NCBI RefSeq assembly: GCF_002845275.2
Contig: NZ_CP088149.1
Coordinates: 3,406,501-3,470,500 of the forward strand
Source: Pseudomonas sp. S06B 330
Lineage (GTDB): Bacteria; Pseudomonadota; Gammaproteobacteria; Pseudomonadales; Pseudomonadaceae
Length of the DNA stretch: 64,000 nucleotides
Direction: 5' to 3'
In this document: one piece after another, positions 26,584 through 35,489 of the stretch
How the letters are laid out: each line of letters opens with the position of its first letter
Position numbering within the stretch: position 1 is the first letter of the stretch
The notes under the pieces: model-generated
What the model was told of the DNA's origin: nothing
The model's input: the letters and a program-made list of their open reading frames with translations, nothing else
The model's database searches: none
Translations under genes and position numbers: made by a program

Positions 26584-26703
26584 TGTAATGAAGTCACTCC
26601 ATAAACCGTCGTGAATCAGGCTGCCCACTGGCGCTAAAGCGTCGTGAACCCTGTGCTCGGCCCCACTGTAGCGGTTTCGCTCCAATGGAACGCATTCAGT
26701 CCG
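26584..26703. promoter_or_regulatory. Three GcsR-type palindromes before cycA
   Basis: Sites of the 7-4-7 form lie at 26584-26601 (TGTAATG AAGT CACTCCA), 26667-26684 (TGTAGCG GTTT CGCTCCA) and 26686-26703 (TGGAACG CATT CAGTCCG). Start-to-start spacings are 83 and 19 bases, against 81 and 19 before gcvH. The similarity in both sequence and geometry is strong evidence for the same activator. The third site ends 17 bases before a REPIN-like repeat. Confidence 0.78.
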
Positions 26704-26720
26704 CATTGAACAGTCCCCCA

Positions 26721-26856
26721 GTAGCCGCGGCCGAGGAACGAGGCTGCGATCGACTGCAGAGCAGTCGCAATCGGGTCACCCTCGCTGGTTCGAAGTACGG
26801 CGTGACCCGTTTTACGGCCGTTGCACGGCCGGTCGCAGCCTCACGGCAGCGGCTAC
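26721..26856. repeat. REPIN-like intergenic repeat, copy 1
   Basis: The element begins GTAGCCGCGG and ends CAGCGGCTAC, inverted ends of about 136 bp. The left half folds on GCGATCGACTGC/GCAGTCGC and the right half carries GGTCGCAGCCTCACGGCAGC. Copies at 48713 and 59727 share the plan. It lies between cycA regulation and the end of the GMC gene and may help end that transcript. Confidence 0.75.
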
Positions 26857-26862
26857 CCAACG

Positions 26863-28548
26863 TCAGGCGCGAACCTTGCGCATCGGCGCCCGACTGCGCT
26901 GATCGTCCTCCCACCCTTCGACCAGGCCCACCTGAACAGTGGCCGGCGCCAGCGGCTCGCGCCCGCGCACCAGGTCGGCGGCACGTTCGGCAAGCATGAT
27001 GGTCGGCGCATTGAGGTTGCCGTTGGGCTCGCTGGGGAACACTGAAGAGTCGATCACCCGCAGCCCCTGCAGGCCACGTACGCGCAGTGAGGAGTCGACC
27101 ACTGCCATGTCATCCTCGCCCATGCGGCAGGAGCCACAGGGGTGCATGGTACTTTCCATGTTGGCGCGTACGAAGGCGTCGATCTGTTCATCGGTCTGCA
27201 CCTGCGGCCCTGGTGCCAGCTCTTCGCCGCGGAAGCGATCCATGGCCGGCTGGGCGATGATTTCCCGGGTCAGGCGCACGCAGCGACGGAAGCCCTCACG
27301 GTCGGCTTCGCTCTCCAGGTAGTTGAAGCGGATTTCCGGGTGCTGATAAGGGTCCGCCGACAGCGCCCGCACGTGGCCACGGCTCTTGGGCTTGTTTGGC
27401 CCGGTCAGCACCATGAAACCGTGGCCCTTGAACGGTTTGTCACCGTCGTAACGCATCGCTGCCGGCAGGAAGTGAAACTGGATGTCCGGCCAACGCAGCC
27501 CCTTGCTCGAGCGGATGAAACCGCCCGCCTCGAAATGGTTACTGGCACCCAGGCCGTCTTTGAACAGCAACCAGCGCAGGCCGATCAGCGCCTTGCCCAG
27601 CAGGTTCATCTTGCCGTTGAGCGTCACCGGCTCCTTGCAGGCGTACTGGATGTAGATTTCCGAATGGTCCTGAAGGTTTTCGCCGACCCCTGGCAGGTCG
27701 TGGCGGACCTCAATACCGGCCTTTTTCAGCACCGCTTGCGGGCCTATCCCTGAGCGCTGCAACAGGTGCGGCGAGCCAATCGGACCGGACGATACCAGCA
27801 CCTCACGGTTGCAATAGACCTTGTGGGTCTGGCCGCCCTCGTCGTACTCCACGCCCACCGCACGCTTGCCGTCGAGCAGGATGCGCCGGGTCATGGCATG
27901 GGTGACGACGGTCAGGTTGGGCCGGGTCATGGCCGGGCGCAGGTAGGCATTGGCGGTGGACCAGCGTACGCCGTCCTTGACCGTCATGTGCATGGCCCCA
28001 AAGCCTTCCTGCATGTAGCCATTGCAATCGTCGGTCTTGATGTAGCCGGCCTCGGCACCGGCCTCCACCCAGGCGCCGTACAACGGGTTCTGCATGTTGT
28101 TGCCGTTGTTGGTGGCCAGGGGGCCGGCGCCGCCGCGATAGTCATCGCCACCGAACTTGTAGGTCTCGGCGCGCTTGAAATACGGCAGGCAATTTCGATA
28201 GCCCCAATTTTTCGCACCCAGGCTTTCCCATTCGTCGAAGTCACAGGCATGGCCGCGGATATAGACCAGACCGTTGATCGAGGAGGAACCGCCAAGCACC
28301 TTGCCGCGCGGGCAGTGCAGGCGGCGACCGTCCAGGTGCGGCTCGGCGACGGTCTCGTAACGCCAGTTGTACTTCTTGGTGTTCATCGGCAACGAGAACG
28401 CACTGGGCATCTGGATCAGCACGCTGCGGTCGCTGCCGCCGAACTCCAGGACCAGCACCGAAGTACCGGCGTCCTCGGTCAGGCGGTTGGCCAGAACGCA
28501 GCCGGCAGAGCCCGCACCGATGATGATGTAGTCGTATCGCTTGTTCAT
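26863..28548 (-). CDS. GMC-family alcohol dehydrogenase (choline dehydrogenase-like)
   Basis: This 561-residue flavoprotein has FAD-binding [15 protein letters not shown] at residues 6-20, the GMC signature [20 protein letters not shown] and the second signature [16 protein letters not shown]. The active-site region HPCGSCRMG and a [26 protein letters not shown] end follow. It oxidises a primary alcohol to the aldehyde. Identity with BetA is suggested by shape, but this operon has no betaine genes, so choline is not assumed. Start 28548 (MNKRYDY) has AGGA upstream. It is the last gene of the operon, five bases after the permease. Confidence 0.88.
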   Translation of the reverse strand: MNKRYDYIIIGAGSAGCVLANRLTEDAGTSVLVLEFGGSDRSVLIQMPSAFSLPMNTKKYNWRYETVAEPHLDGRRLHCPRGKVLGGSSSINGLVYIRGHACDFDEWESLGAKNWGYRNCLPYFKRAETYKFGGDDYRGGAGPLATNNGNNMQNPLYGAWVEAGAEAGYIKTDDCNGYMQEGFGAMHMTVKDGVRWSTANAYLRPAMTRPNLTVVTHAMTRRILLDGKRAVGVEYDEGGQTHKVYCNREVLVSSGPIGSPHLLQRSGIGPQAVLKKAGIEVRHDLPGVGENLQDHSEIYIQYACKEPVTLNGKMNLLGKALIGLRWLLFKDGLGASNHFEAGGFIRSSKGLRWPDIQFHFLPAAMRYDGDKPFKGHGFMVLTGPNKPKSRGHVRALSADPYQHPEIRFNYLESEADREGFRRCVRLTREIIAQPAMDRFRGEELAPGPQVQTDEQIDAFVRANMESTMHPCGSCRMGEDDMAVVDSSLRVRGLQGLRVIDSSVFPSEPNGNLNAPTIMLAERAADLVRGREPLAPATVQVGLVEGWEDDQRSRAPMRKVRA

Positions 28549-28552
28549 GGTT

Positions 28553-30022
28553 TTAGTCCTTTGCGCCGAAGCCTGCGGCCTCGATGGTGCGTGCATTGCC
28601 CTTGGAGTAGCCGCCCCAGCCCAGCCGCGTGGCCAGCAGTCGGGTCAGCCCGTAGTGAACCAGCCCGGCCAGCAGGCAGGACGGCAGCGAGGCGGTAGCG
28701 AAGGTGAAGAAGCTGGTGTTGGCCAGCGTCTGCGGGTTGAACACCACCACGTAGATCGCGAACCCCGCCACCAGCGCCAGCAATGCGATCGGGTTGAAGC
28801 CCTTGCAGAAACGCACGGGCGACGCACCTGGCGCGGCATAGACATGGCGCAGGTTCACACGCTGATGACGCAGGAAGAAGTAATCGGCGATGCCGATGCC
28901 GGCCAGCGCACTGTTCAGCGCCGAGGTCCAGACCAGGAAGATGAAGAAGCCGTCGTAGATGCCCGGGAAGCACAGCACGATGATCACCGGGATCACGCAG
29001 AACAGCCCGATCAGCGCCCCCCAGCGCACGCTGCGCAAGCGCTCCCCGGCCAGTTGGCGCAGGCCAATGACAGCCGTGTAGAGGATATTGACCATACCAG
29101 TCAGGTTAGCCAGCGCCAGAAAGCCCAACGCCACCACGCCGAATCCCACACCACCGGCCAGGCGCATCCAGGCGGTAGGGTCGCTGCTGCCCAGGGTGGA
29201 AGCGGCGAACAGGCTGACGCTTTCGCCCAGTACGGCGGCGCCGAAAATGCCCACCAGGTTGGGCCAGAAGGCCGTGCGTTGGTTACTGCACAACCGCGAC
29301 AGGTTACCGATGTACGGCCACCAGGAGAAACCTGCGGCGATGTTGATTTCCACGGCGATCATGAAGTTGATGCGCTGGTCGGCAAAGGGCGGCTGCAACG
29401 GCGGCATGGCCAGCAGTTCGGCGAAGCTCAAGCGCTGGGAAATGAAGTACATCAGCGCCAGCATGATCAAAATCAGGCTCGGCGCGATCACCGCGCTCAA
29501 GCGCCGGATCATGTCCGGCCCGCGCATGGCGACCAGTGCCGCGAGGACGATGGCCAGCAAGGCGCCCGCCGTCACCAGCCAGTCGTCGCTGTTGGGCTGG
29601 CTGTGCTGCACCAGGGTCTCCAGGTTGTCCAGCGCCCGCCCGCACATCAGCCCCAGCACCGCCAGCCAACCCATGGTCAGCACCACCACCGACAGCACAT
29701 AGACCAGGCGACTGCCGTTGAGGCCAAACATACTGCGCAGGTACGTGAATTGCTCAACACCGTATTTGCCGCACGGTAGGCAGGTGGATGACGCGGCGAG
29801 AATCACACCGATGATGTTACCGATGACAATCGCACTGATGCCTTGCAAAGGCCCGACGAACAGCGCGGTGGCGCCACCGATCAGAAACACCCAGGTGGCC
29901 ACCGCCAACGCCGAGTTGGCATAGGCAAAGCCCCAGAAACCCCACACCCGTTCGCTGGGCAGCAACGGGGTATCGCCACGTTCGGCGCTCAGGCGAAACT
30001 CCTGCTCTCTGGACGGGTTCAT
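28553..30022 (-). CDS. NCS1-family permease (cytosine/purine/hydantoin type)
   Basis: This 489-residue protein has about twelve helices and a CodB-like layout. Landmarks are [26 protein letters not shown] at the front, [14 protein letters not shown] [11 protein letters not shown] in helix 2 and [13 protein letters not shown] in the middle. NCS1 carriers import nucleobases, allantoin, hydantoins or thiamin with sodium or protons; the exact ligand is not readable. Its ATG overlaps the stop of the 59-residue membrane protein (ATGA), so translation is coupled. It probably supplies the substrate of the linked ureohydrolase and dehydrogenases. Confidence 0.87.
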   Translation of the reverse strand: MNPSREQEFRLSAERGDTPLLPSERVWGFWGFAYANSALAVATWVFLIGGATALFVGPLQGISAIVIGNIIGVILAASSTCLPCGKYGVEQFTYLRSMFGLNGSRLVYVLSVVVLTMGWLAVLGLMCGRALDNLETLVQHSQPNSDDWLVTAGALLAIVLAALVAMRGPDMIRRLSAVIAPSLILIMLALMYFISQRLSFAELLAMPPLQPPFADQRINFMIAVEINIAAGFSWWPYIGNLSRLCSNQRTAFWPNLVGIFGAAVLGESVSLFAASTLGSSDPTAWMRLAGGVGFGVVALGFLALANLTGMVNILYTAVIGLRQLAGERLRSVRWGALIGLFCVIPVIIVLCFPGIYDGFFIFLVWTSALNSALAGIGIADYFFLRHQRVNLRHVYAAPGASPVRFCKGFNPIALLALVAGFAIYVVVFNPQTLANTSFFTFATASLPSCLLAGLVHYGLTRLLATRLGWGGYSKGNARTIEAAGFGAKD

Positions 30023-30198
30023 GGATGGCCTCCCAGGAAGTACGCCCCGGCGACCATCACCAGCGTCAGCAGGGTCAGCGCGAGGAAATCACCAGTGCTC
30101 AATGCTCCGGGCCAATCCGCCCTGCTCTCCAGTTCTTCATAGGCGCGTATGCGCCTGTCCAGGTCTTGCGCACGCTCTACATCCACTTGGCTGTTCAT
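30019..30198 (-). CDS. Single-pass small membrane protein coupled to the NCS1 permease
   Basis: This 59-residue protein has a charged N-terminus with RRIRAYEELESRADWPG and one hydrophobic helix at about 38-57, then GGHP. Start 30198 is chosen because GAGG lies eight bases upstream; a longer open frame reaching 30447 has no such site. The TGA overlaps the permease ATG. The organisation recalls small accessory proteins that accompany some sodium symporters, but no function is known. Confidence 0.7.
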   Translation of the reverse strand: MNSQVDVERAQDLDRRIRAYEELESRADWPGALSTGDFLALTLLTLVMVAGAYFLGGHP

Positions 30199-30295
30199 GA
30201 GCATCACCTCGATAGGTTCTTGTTCTTGAAATACGATGCATGTGAAAAACCTGCGTCGCCCGCCAACCGTCAGCGACGCAGATTTGCCCTGTTCC

Positions 30296-31804
30296 TCAGG
30301 GCAAGGTGATCCAGACCGCCTTGGTCTCCAGGAAGAACTCCAGTTGTTCAGCGCCCATGTCCTTGCCATAGCCCGACTGCTTGTAGCCACCGAATGGCAT
30401 CGAAGGGTCGAGGGTGCTGTGGGCATTGACGTAGACCGTGCCGGCACGCAACTGTGGAATCAGGCCGTGGACCCTGCCCAGGTCATTGGAGTAAATCGCC
30501 GCCGCCAAGCCATACACCGAATCGTTGGCCAGGGCCAGCGCCTGCTCCTGGCTGTCGAAAGGCTGGGTCACCAGCACTGGGCCGAAAATCTCCTCGCGCA
30601 CGGTACGCATGTCGTTGTTGCAGTTCGCAAAGATCGTCGGTTGCACAAAGAAGCCTGGGCCCTCGAGCGGCTCGCCACCGTAATACAGCTGCGCGCCTTC
30701 GGCCTTGCCCAGGGCGATGTAGTCCAGCACCCGCTGCTGTTGCTGACGCGAGACCATGGGGCTGATGAAACAGTCCGGGTCCAGGCCCGGGGCGATCTTC
30801 AGGGTGGCGGTGTACCTGGCCAGCGCCTCGAGGAACGCGGGGTAGATGCTGCGCTCGACATAGGCGCGGGTACCGGCGTCGCAGACCTGCCCCGAGTTGA
30901 AGAACACACCGTTGGCGACTGCCTCGGCCGCCGCCTCGATATCGGCATCGGCAAACACGATCACCGGCGACTTGCCACCGAGTTCGAGGGTCAGACGTTT
31001 CATCTGGTCCATCGCTGCCTTGCCCACCGAGCAGCCCACCGGCGTGGAACCGGTAAAGCTCAGCTTGTCGATGCCCGGGTGAGTGGACATCGCTGTGCCG
31101 ACCACGCTGCCGCGCCCGGTGACGATGTTCAGCACGCCGTCGGGAATGCCCGCCTCCTGCACCAGCTCGGCAAAACGCAGGGCAGACAGCGAGGTCAACT
31201 CAGCCGGTTTGACCACCACAGTGCAGCCGGTCGCCAGGGCCGCACCGAGCTTCCAAGCCATGGTCTGCAACGGGAAATTCCAAGGCACGATGGCACCCAC
31301 CACACCCACCGCTTCCTTGCGGGTGTAGGCCAGGTAGTTGCCTGGCAGCGAGGGCTCGACGGTGCGTCCATGGATCTTGCTGGCCCAGCCGGCGAAGTAG
31401 CGCAGCGTATCGACCGTGCCTTGGATATCCACGGCGCGTGCCTGGGCGACCGATTTGCCCATGTCGATGGACTCGATCTGTGCCAGCTCGTCACCATTAG
31501 CGTCGATCAGGTCAGCCAGCCGATGGATCAGGCGTTCGCGTTCCAGTGGCTTGAGCTGGCTCCAGGGGCCGCCGTCGAACTGCGCACGCGCGGCACGTAC
31601 CGCGCGGTCGAGGTCTTCGGCGGTTCCCATCGGGATACGCGTCAACACGCCTTCGGTGGAAGGCTCGATGACTTCGGCGCTGGCGCCGTCACTGGCCTCA
31701 AGCCAGGCACCAGCGATGAACATGCGCTGCGGCTTGGACAGGAATCGTTGGGTCGCCTCGGAAACGCCGAAGGCCTGCAGGTAGGCTTTTACCTTGTTGT
31801 CCAC
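30296..31804 (-). CDS. NAD(P)-dependent aldehyde dehydrogenase
   Basis: This 502-residue enzyme has the ALDH core: PWNFPLQTMAWKLGAALATG, FTGSTPVG, the catalytic glutamate in LTLELGGKSP and the nucleophile in NSGQVCDAGTR. It oxidises an aldehyde to the acid in the cytoplasm. The likely supplier is the GMC dehydrogenase of the same operon. It lies 15 bases after the ureohydrolase gene and 97 bases before the small membrane protein. Family relatives include PuuC and BetB; the substrate is open. Confidence 0.92.
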   Translation of the reverse strand: MDNKVKAYLQAFGVSEATQRFLSKPQRMFIAGAWLEASDGASAEVIEPSTEGVLTRIPMGTAEDLDRAVRAARAQFDGGPWSQLKPLERERLIHRLADLIDANGDELAQIESIDMGKSVAQARAVDIQGTVDTLRYFAGWASKIHGRTVEPSLPGNYLAYTRKEAVGVVGAIVPWNFPLQTMAWKLGAALATGCTVVVKPAELTSLSALRFAELVQEAGIPDGVLNIVTGRGSVVGTAMSTHPGIDKLSFTGSTPVGCSVGKAAMDQMKRLTLELGGKSPVIVFADADIEAAAEAVANGVFFNSGQVCDAGTRAYVERSIYPAFLEALARYTATLKIAPGLDPDCFISPMVSRQQQQRVLDYIALGKAEGAQLYYGGEPLEGPGFFVQPTIFANCNNDMRTVREEIFGPVLVTQPFDSQEQALALANDSVYGLAAAIYSNDLGRVHGLIPQLRAGTVYVNAHSTLDPSMPFGGYKQSGYGKDMGAEQLEFFLETKAVWITLP

Positions 31805-31818
31805 GGGGATTCTCCGGA

Positions 31819-32790
31819 TCAGCGAGCGTTGGCGCGCGCATGGAAGATGAAGCCGATGCTGTTCATCAGCAGTTGCGCAGCGAGGATCGAGGTGACGCCG
31901 GCCGGGTCATAGGCCGGCGCCACTTCCACCAGGTCCATGCCGACGATCCGGCCCTGGCTGCGCCGGGCCAGAGCCTGGATGATTTCCAGCACTTCGTAGT
32001 AGTAGAAACCGCCATGGCTTGGGGTCCCCGTGCCAGGGGCAATGGACGGGTCGAAACCGTCGATGTCGATGGTGATGTAGTAGTCGCGGCCTTCGGGAAT
32101 TTTCGCCATCACCCCCTCACAGCCCAGGCGCCGCACGTCGCGTACCGAGAGGATCTGAGACCCGGCTTCGCGGGCGGCGTCGTAGTCGTCGCGGTTGGAG
32201 GACGACACGTTGCGAATACCCATCTGGGTCATGCCGACGATGTGGTCCAGCTCCGAAGCGCGGCGCAGCGGGCTGCCGTGGCCATAGCGCACGCCGTGGC
32301 GCTCATCAACGAAGTCCAGGTGGGCATCAAAATGCACGATGTGGATCGGCCCACGTCCTTCGAACGCCTTGATCACCGGGGCGTGGATCGAGTGATCACC
32401 GCCCAGGACCACGGGCATGGCACCTGCCGCGAGAATCTGGCGCACGGCCGACTCGATGTTGGCGTTGCTAGTGGCCATGTCGGTATGGACGATATCGGCA
32501 TCGCCGACATCAACCATGCGCAGCTGGTCATCGGTCAGGTAGGTGGCGTCATCTTCAAAATCGTAGGCGCCGGCATGGCCGAAGGAGAACAGCGTCGATG
32601 CCTCGCGGATGCCGCGAGGTCCAAAACGTGCGCCTGAACGCCATTGGGTACCCATGTCGTTGGGCGCGCCAAGGATCGCCACGTCGGCATTGATCGCAGC
32701 CCAGTCGGTGCAAATGGGTGATTTGGCGAAGGTGCAATGGCCCACGAAGGGCAGGTTCAGACGGCCGGATTCATACCCGTGCTTTGCCAT
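31819..32790 (-). CDS. Agmatinase-like ureohydrolase
   Basis: This 323-residue member of the arginase/agmatinase family has all metal ligands: H133 in GGDHSIHAP, D155-H157-D159 in FDAHLDFVD and D242-D244 in DIDGFDPS. The family hydrolyses a guanidino group to urea and an amine. The motifs GAPNDMGTQWRSGARFGPRGIREAS and TPSHGGFYYYEV recall the branch that includes guanidine hydrolase as well as agmatinases, so the substrate is uncertain. Start 32790 (MAKHGYE) begins the conserved part. It heads the five-gene operon, with a LysR gene divergent. Confidence 0.85.
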   Translation of the reverse strand: MAKHGYESGRLNLPFVGHCTFAKSPICTDWAAINADVAILGAPNDMGTQWRSGARFGPRGIREASTLFSFGHAGAYDFEDDATYLTDDQLRMVDVGDADIVHTDMATSNANIESAVRQILAAGAMPVVLGGDHSIHAPVIKAFEGRGPIHIVHFDAHLDFVDERHGVRYGHGSPLRRASELDHIVGMTQMGIRNVSSSNRDDYDAAREAGSQILSVRDVRRLGCEGVMAKIPEGRDYYITIDIDGFDPSIAPGTGTPSHGGFYYYEVLEIIQALARRSQGRIVGMDLVEVAPAYDPAGVTSILAAQLLMNSIGFIFHARANAR

Positions 32791-33088
32791 GTTCGAGTTT
32801 CTCCACGTTATTGTTCTGGTCAGGAGACGGGGCGACTGCTCGACCACCGTTGCAGCCACTATGGCGGCAGGCCGGACAGGGAAAAATGCGCAAGTGCAGA
32901 TGCCTACATCGTCGAATCCGAAGTATCCATAGGGATGTCGTTTGCCAGCAAAACACCGCCACTGCAGCCAAACGCATTTTCAGGCATCAGGCATTGCGGT
33001 CGACACATGCACATGGTTAGCTTGGAAAAAACAACAATGCCCGTGCGTTCATATCAGCAGCCACGATGTGACGCCCGGCCGGGAGGCC
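32791..33088. promoter_or_regulatory. Divergent control region, ureohydrolase operon and LysR
   Basis: This 298-bp gap separates the operon from its divergent LysR gene. I see no sigma-54 element and no convincing LysR box. Promoters are expected but cannot be placed. Confidence 0.4.
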
Positions 33089-34006
33089 ATGGTGATTCAG
33101 CTCCACGATGTTGATCTGAAACTGCTCAGGGTATTCACCACCATTGTCAGGTGCGGTGGCTTTTCCGCGGCGCAGGCCGCACTGAATGCTGGCCAGTCGA
33201 CTATCAGCGAGCAGATGACACACCTGGAAACCCGCTTGGGGGTCAAACTCTGCCAACGCGGGCGCAGTGGCTTTCGTCTCACCGAGCAAGGTGTAGCCAT
33301 CCATGAGGCCACTGTGCGTCTGCTCAGTGCGGTGGAGAGCTTCTGCCAGGATGCCGACGTGCTCAAACAGCACATCAGCGGCAAGCTCAACCTGGGTATT
33401 ATCGACTCCACCTTGACCGACCCCGACTCGCCGCTGCCGCGTACCACCCAGCGTTTTGTCTCGCGCGGCCACGACGCCCACCTGCATATCTACATCGGTA
33501 CCCCCGCAGAACTGGAGGAACGTGTACTGGACGGGCGCTTGCACCTGGCCATCGGTCACTTCCCCCTGCGCGTGTCAGGGCTGTCCTACCTGCCCCTCTA
33601 CGACGAAGCCCTGGGACTCTACTGTGGCCGCCGCCATCCGCTGCACGCCAGCCATGCCACGAACGGCCGCCTGCTTGAAGACGTTCGCGCCTGTCGGATC
33701 GTCGTGCGCGGCTACATGAATGAGTACGACCTGGAGCAACTGGGCATGACCAAGGCCGCGGCCACCGTCGAGAACATCGAGGCAGCCGCGATCCTGATCA
33801 TCTCCGGCGCCTACATCGGCTTTCTGCCGGTACATTTCGCCGAGCAGTGGGTCAAGACCGGAGAAATGCGCCGCCTGGGTGCCAGCACGCTGGACCTGAC
33901 CTCTCCGTTCGATGTCATCACCCGACGCGGTGTATCGCCGCCACCGATCCTGCAAGCGTTCCTCGAAGACCTGAACGCTTGCACGCAACAACCGGGGCTC
34001 GGCTGA
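33089..34006 (+). CDS. LysR-family transcriptional regulator
   Basis: This 305-residue protein has an N-terminal winged helix (LKLLRVFTTIVRCGGFSAAQAAL, QSTISEQMTHLETRLGVKLCQRG) and a two-lobed effector domain. Start 33089 or the GTG at 33092 is likely, behind GGGAGG; the open frame reaches back to 32942 but is not conserved. It is divergent from the ureohydrolase operon, the usual LysR position, so it probably activates that operon in response to the substrate. It is convergent with qhpB, 17 bases apart. Confidence 0.88.
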   Translation: MVIQLHDVDLKLLRVFTTIVRCGGFSAAQAALNAGQSTISEQMTHLETRLGVKLCQRGRSGFRLTEQGVAIHEATVRLLSAVESFCQDADVLKQHISGKLNLGIIDSTLTDPDSPLPRTTQRFVSRGHDAHLHIYIGTPAELEERVLDGRLHLAIGHFPLRVSGLSYLPLYDEALGLYCGRRHPLHASHATNGRLLEDVRACRIVVRGYMNEYDLEQLGMTKAAATVENIEAAAILIISGAYIGFLPVHFAEQWVKTGEMRRLGASTLDLTSPFDVITRRGVSPPPILQAFLEDLNACTQQPGLG

Positions 34007-34022
34007 GCCTTCGCCCCGTTCC

Positions 34023-35141
34023 TTAGCGGATGAACACCTGGGTAGTGGTGATCGCCATGTCGCCGCCCGGCAGCTTGACGTTGCCAATCTGTTTGAGGCT
34101 GTCGGCATCGAAGATCGCCACGTCGTTGAAGGTTCCGGTCAGGTAGATCTTGCTCCCGTCCTTGTTGAAGGAAATGCAGTAGTAGGAATGATCCAGCGTT
34201 GCCGACTGCAGCAACTTCTTCTGCTTGATGTCGTACTTGGCCAGACGGTTGAGCACACCGAACATCAGATTCGGGTCTTTCGGCGAGCGCATGCCACTGA
34301 AGTAGATTTCCGTCAGCGGGCCGAAGTCGGTGGTTTGCGCCTTGCCGGTTTTCAGGTCGACGCTGAACAGCCCGTAAAGGTATTCGGCAGTGGCTGGATC
34401 CTGCTTCTTGTCCTTGAATTTAGCGGTGGTGTAGAGCAACGAAAACTCGCGCCGATAGGTTTGCTGGTTCCAGATGTAGAGCACGTCAGGCGCACTGTAG
34501 TTGGGGCGTTTCCAATGTCGGCTAGCAACGAGCACATCGAACTTTCCGGTGTTCACATCGACCTTGTAGATATCCGCCCCCGCCACATACAACGTACCGT
34601 CATCACCACTCTGCATGATGGTCAGCTGACGAGGCGCCGGGTAACTGCGCAGCGGTTTGGCATCGAGCCCGGCATCGGTGGCATACACATCGAGCCGAGG
34701 TGACTGCACTTCATAGCGATCATTGAGCATCAGCGTCGGATTGGCGATGGTGTACAGCTCTTTACCGTCATGACTGACGGTGAAGGCGAACATAGACTTC
34801 GCTTTCTCCCCTGGCTTGTGCGTGATGCTGGCGTGGAACACCTGTTTGCAGTTGTCGAGTGCTACGCCGTAAACATCCGCGTAGTGGTTATTCAGTACGT
34901 AAGCGGTCTTGCGATCCGGAGACAACTGGATCGTACCAGGACCAAAGGCGTCAGGCATTTTGCAGGTCTTGAACAGGCTATCGGTGGCCAGGTCGATGAC
35001 GTGCAGGTTGTTCGGGTAGTTGGCGGTGACCAGGTACTCGTGACCGCTTTGCAGTGCGGTGTTTTCATCGGCCAGAACAGTGTGCGAACACACGCTCAGG
35101 ATAGCGAACGCGGCCAGGCCGCAGGCGTTGATGCTAGGCAT
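34023..35141 (-). CDS. qhpB: Quinohemoprotein amine dehydrogenase, beta subunit
   Basis: This 372-residue periplasmic protein has a signal peptide (MPSINACGLAAFAILSVCSHTVLA) and a seven-bladed propeller-like sequence with YLVTANYPNNLHVIDLATD, TIQLSPDRKTAYVLNNHY and SKIYLTGTFNDVAIFD repeats. It matches the beta subunit that packs around the CTQ-bearing gamma subunit. Start 35141 has AAGGA upstream. Gene order alpha, QhpD, gamma, beta confirms the assignment. In P. putida U the cluster is called pea. Confidence 0.93.
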   Translation of the reverse strand: MPSINACGLAAFAILSVCSHTVLADENTALQSGHEYLVTANYPNNLHVIDLATDSLFKTCKMPDAFGPGTIQLSPDRKTAYVLNNHYADVYGVALDNCKQVFHASITHKPGEKAKSMFAFTVSHDGKELYTIANPTLMLNDRYEVQSPRLDVYATDAGLDAKPLRSYPAPRQLTIMQSGDDGTLYVAGADIYKVDVNTGKFDVLVASRHWKRPNYSAPDVLYIWNQQTYRREFSLLYTTAKFKDKKQDPATAEYLYGLFSVDLKTGKAQTTDFGPLTEIYFSGMRSPKDPNLMFGVLNRLAKYDIKQKKLLQSATLDHSYYCISFNKDGSKIYLTGTFNDVAIFDADSLKQIGNVKLPGGDMAITTTQVFIR

Positions 35142-35164
35142 GCTGGAATCCTTTTTCTGTTCGG

Positions 35165-35488
35165 TTATTTGTCTTTGGGAAAGACAGTCCCGAGGTTGCG
35201 CCAATTGTCGTTGGACGCCTGGGCATCCTTGTTCCAGTCCGGGTAGGTGCTCATCATGTCCGGCACTTGCGCTGGCCACCAGCAAGGGTCGGAGCAACCG
35301 TACAGGTCGGCTTCCATTGGTTGGCACAGCGACGACACACCGCCAAAGGCGTCGATCTCCCATCCCGGGTCGGTGGTCGAGGCGCAGCCGGCGACCGAGC
35401 TCATTGCCACCACTTCTTCGATGCGGTTTTCGGCCGCGGCCTGATCAAGCTTCTGGGCTTTGTTATTGATTGCCTTGAGATGTTTCAT
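35165..35488 (-). CDS. qhpC: Quinohemoprotein amine dehydrogenase, gamma subunit precursor
   Basis: This 107-residue precursor carries the quinone cofactor CTQ. With a 28-residue leader removed before residue 29, every residue of the known cross-links falls in place. These are Cys35-Glu44, Cys55-Asp61 and Cys69-Asp77 thioethers, and the CTQ pair Cys65-Trp71 in [10 protein letters not shown]. This agrees with published mature numbering 7-16, 27-33, 41-49 and 37-43. The leader ([16 protein letters not shown]) is not a Sec signal. It is recognised by QhpD and cut by QhpE, and QhpF is thought to export the product. The ATG follows the qhpD stop by one base. Confidence 0.95.
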   Translation of the reverse strand: MKHLKAINNKAQKLDQAAAENRIEEVVAMSSVAGCASTTDPGWEIDAFGGVSSLCQPMEADLYGCSDPCWWPAQVPDMMSTYPDWNKDAQASNDNWRNLGTVFPKDK

Positions 35489-35489
35489 A

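Noticed and set aside
26863..31804. Choline-to-betaine operon (betA-betB)
   Set aside because: The GMC and aldehyde dehydrogenases look like BetA and BetB, but betI and a choline carrier are absent. A ureohydrolase and NCS1 permease share the operon.
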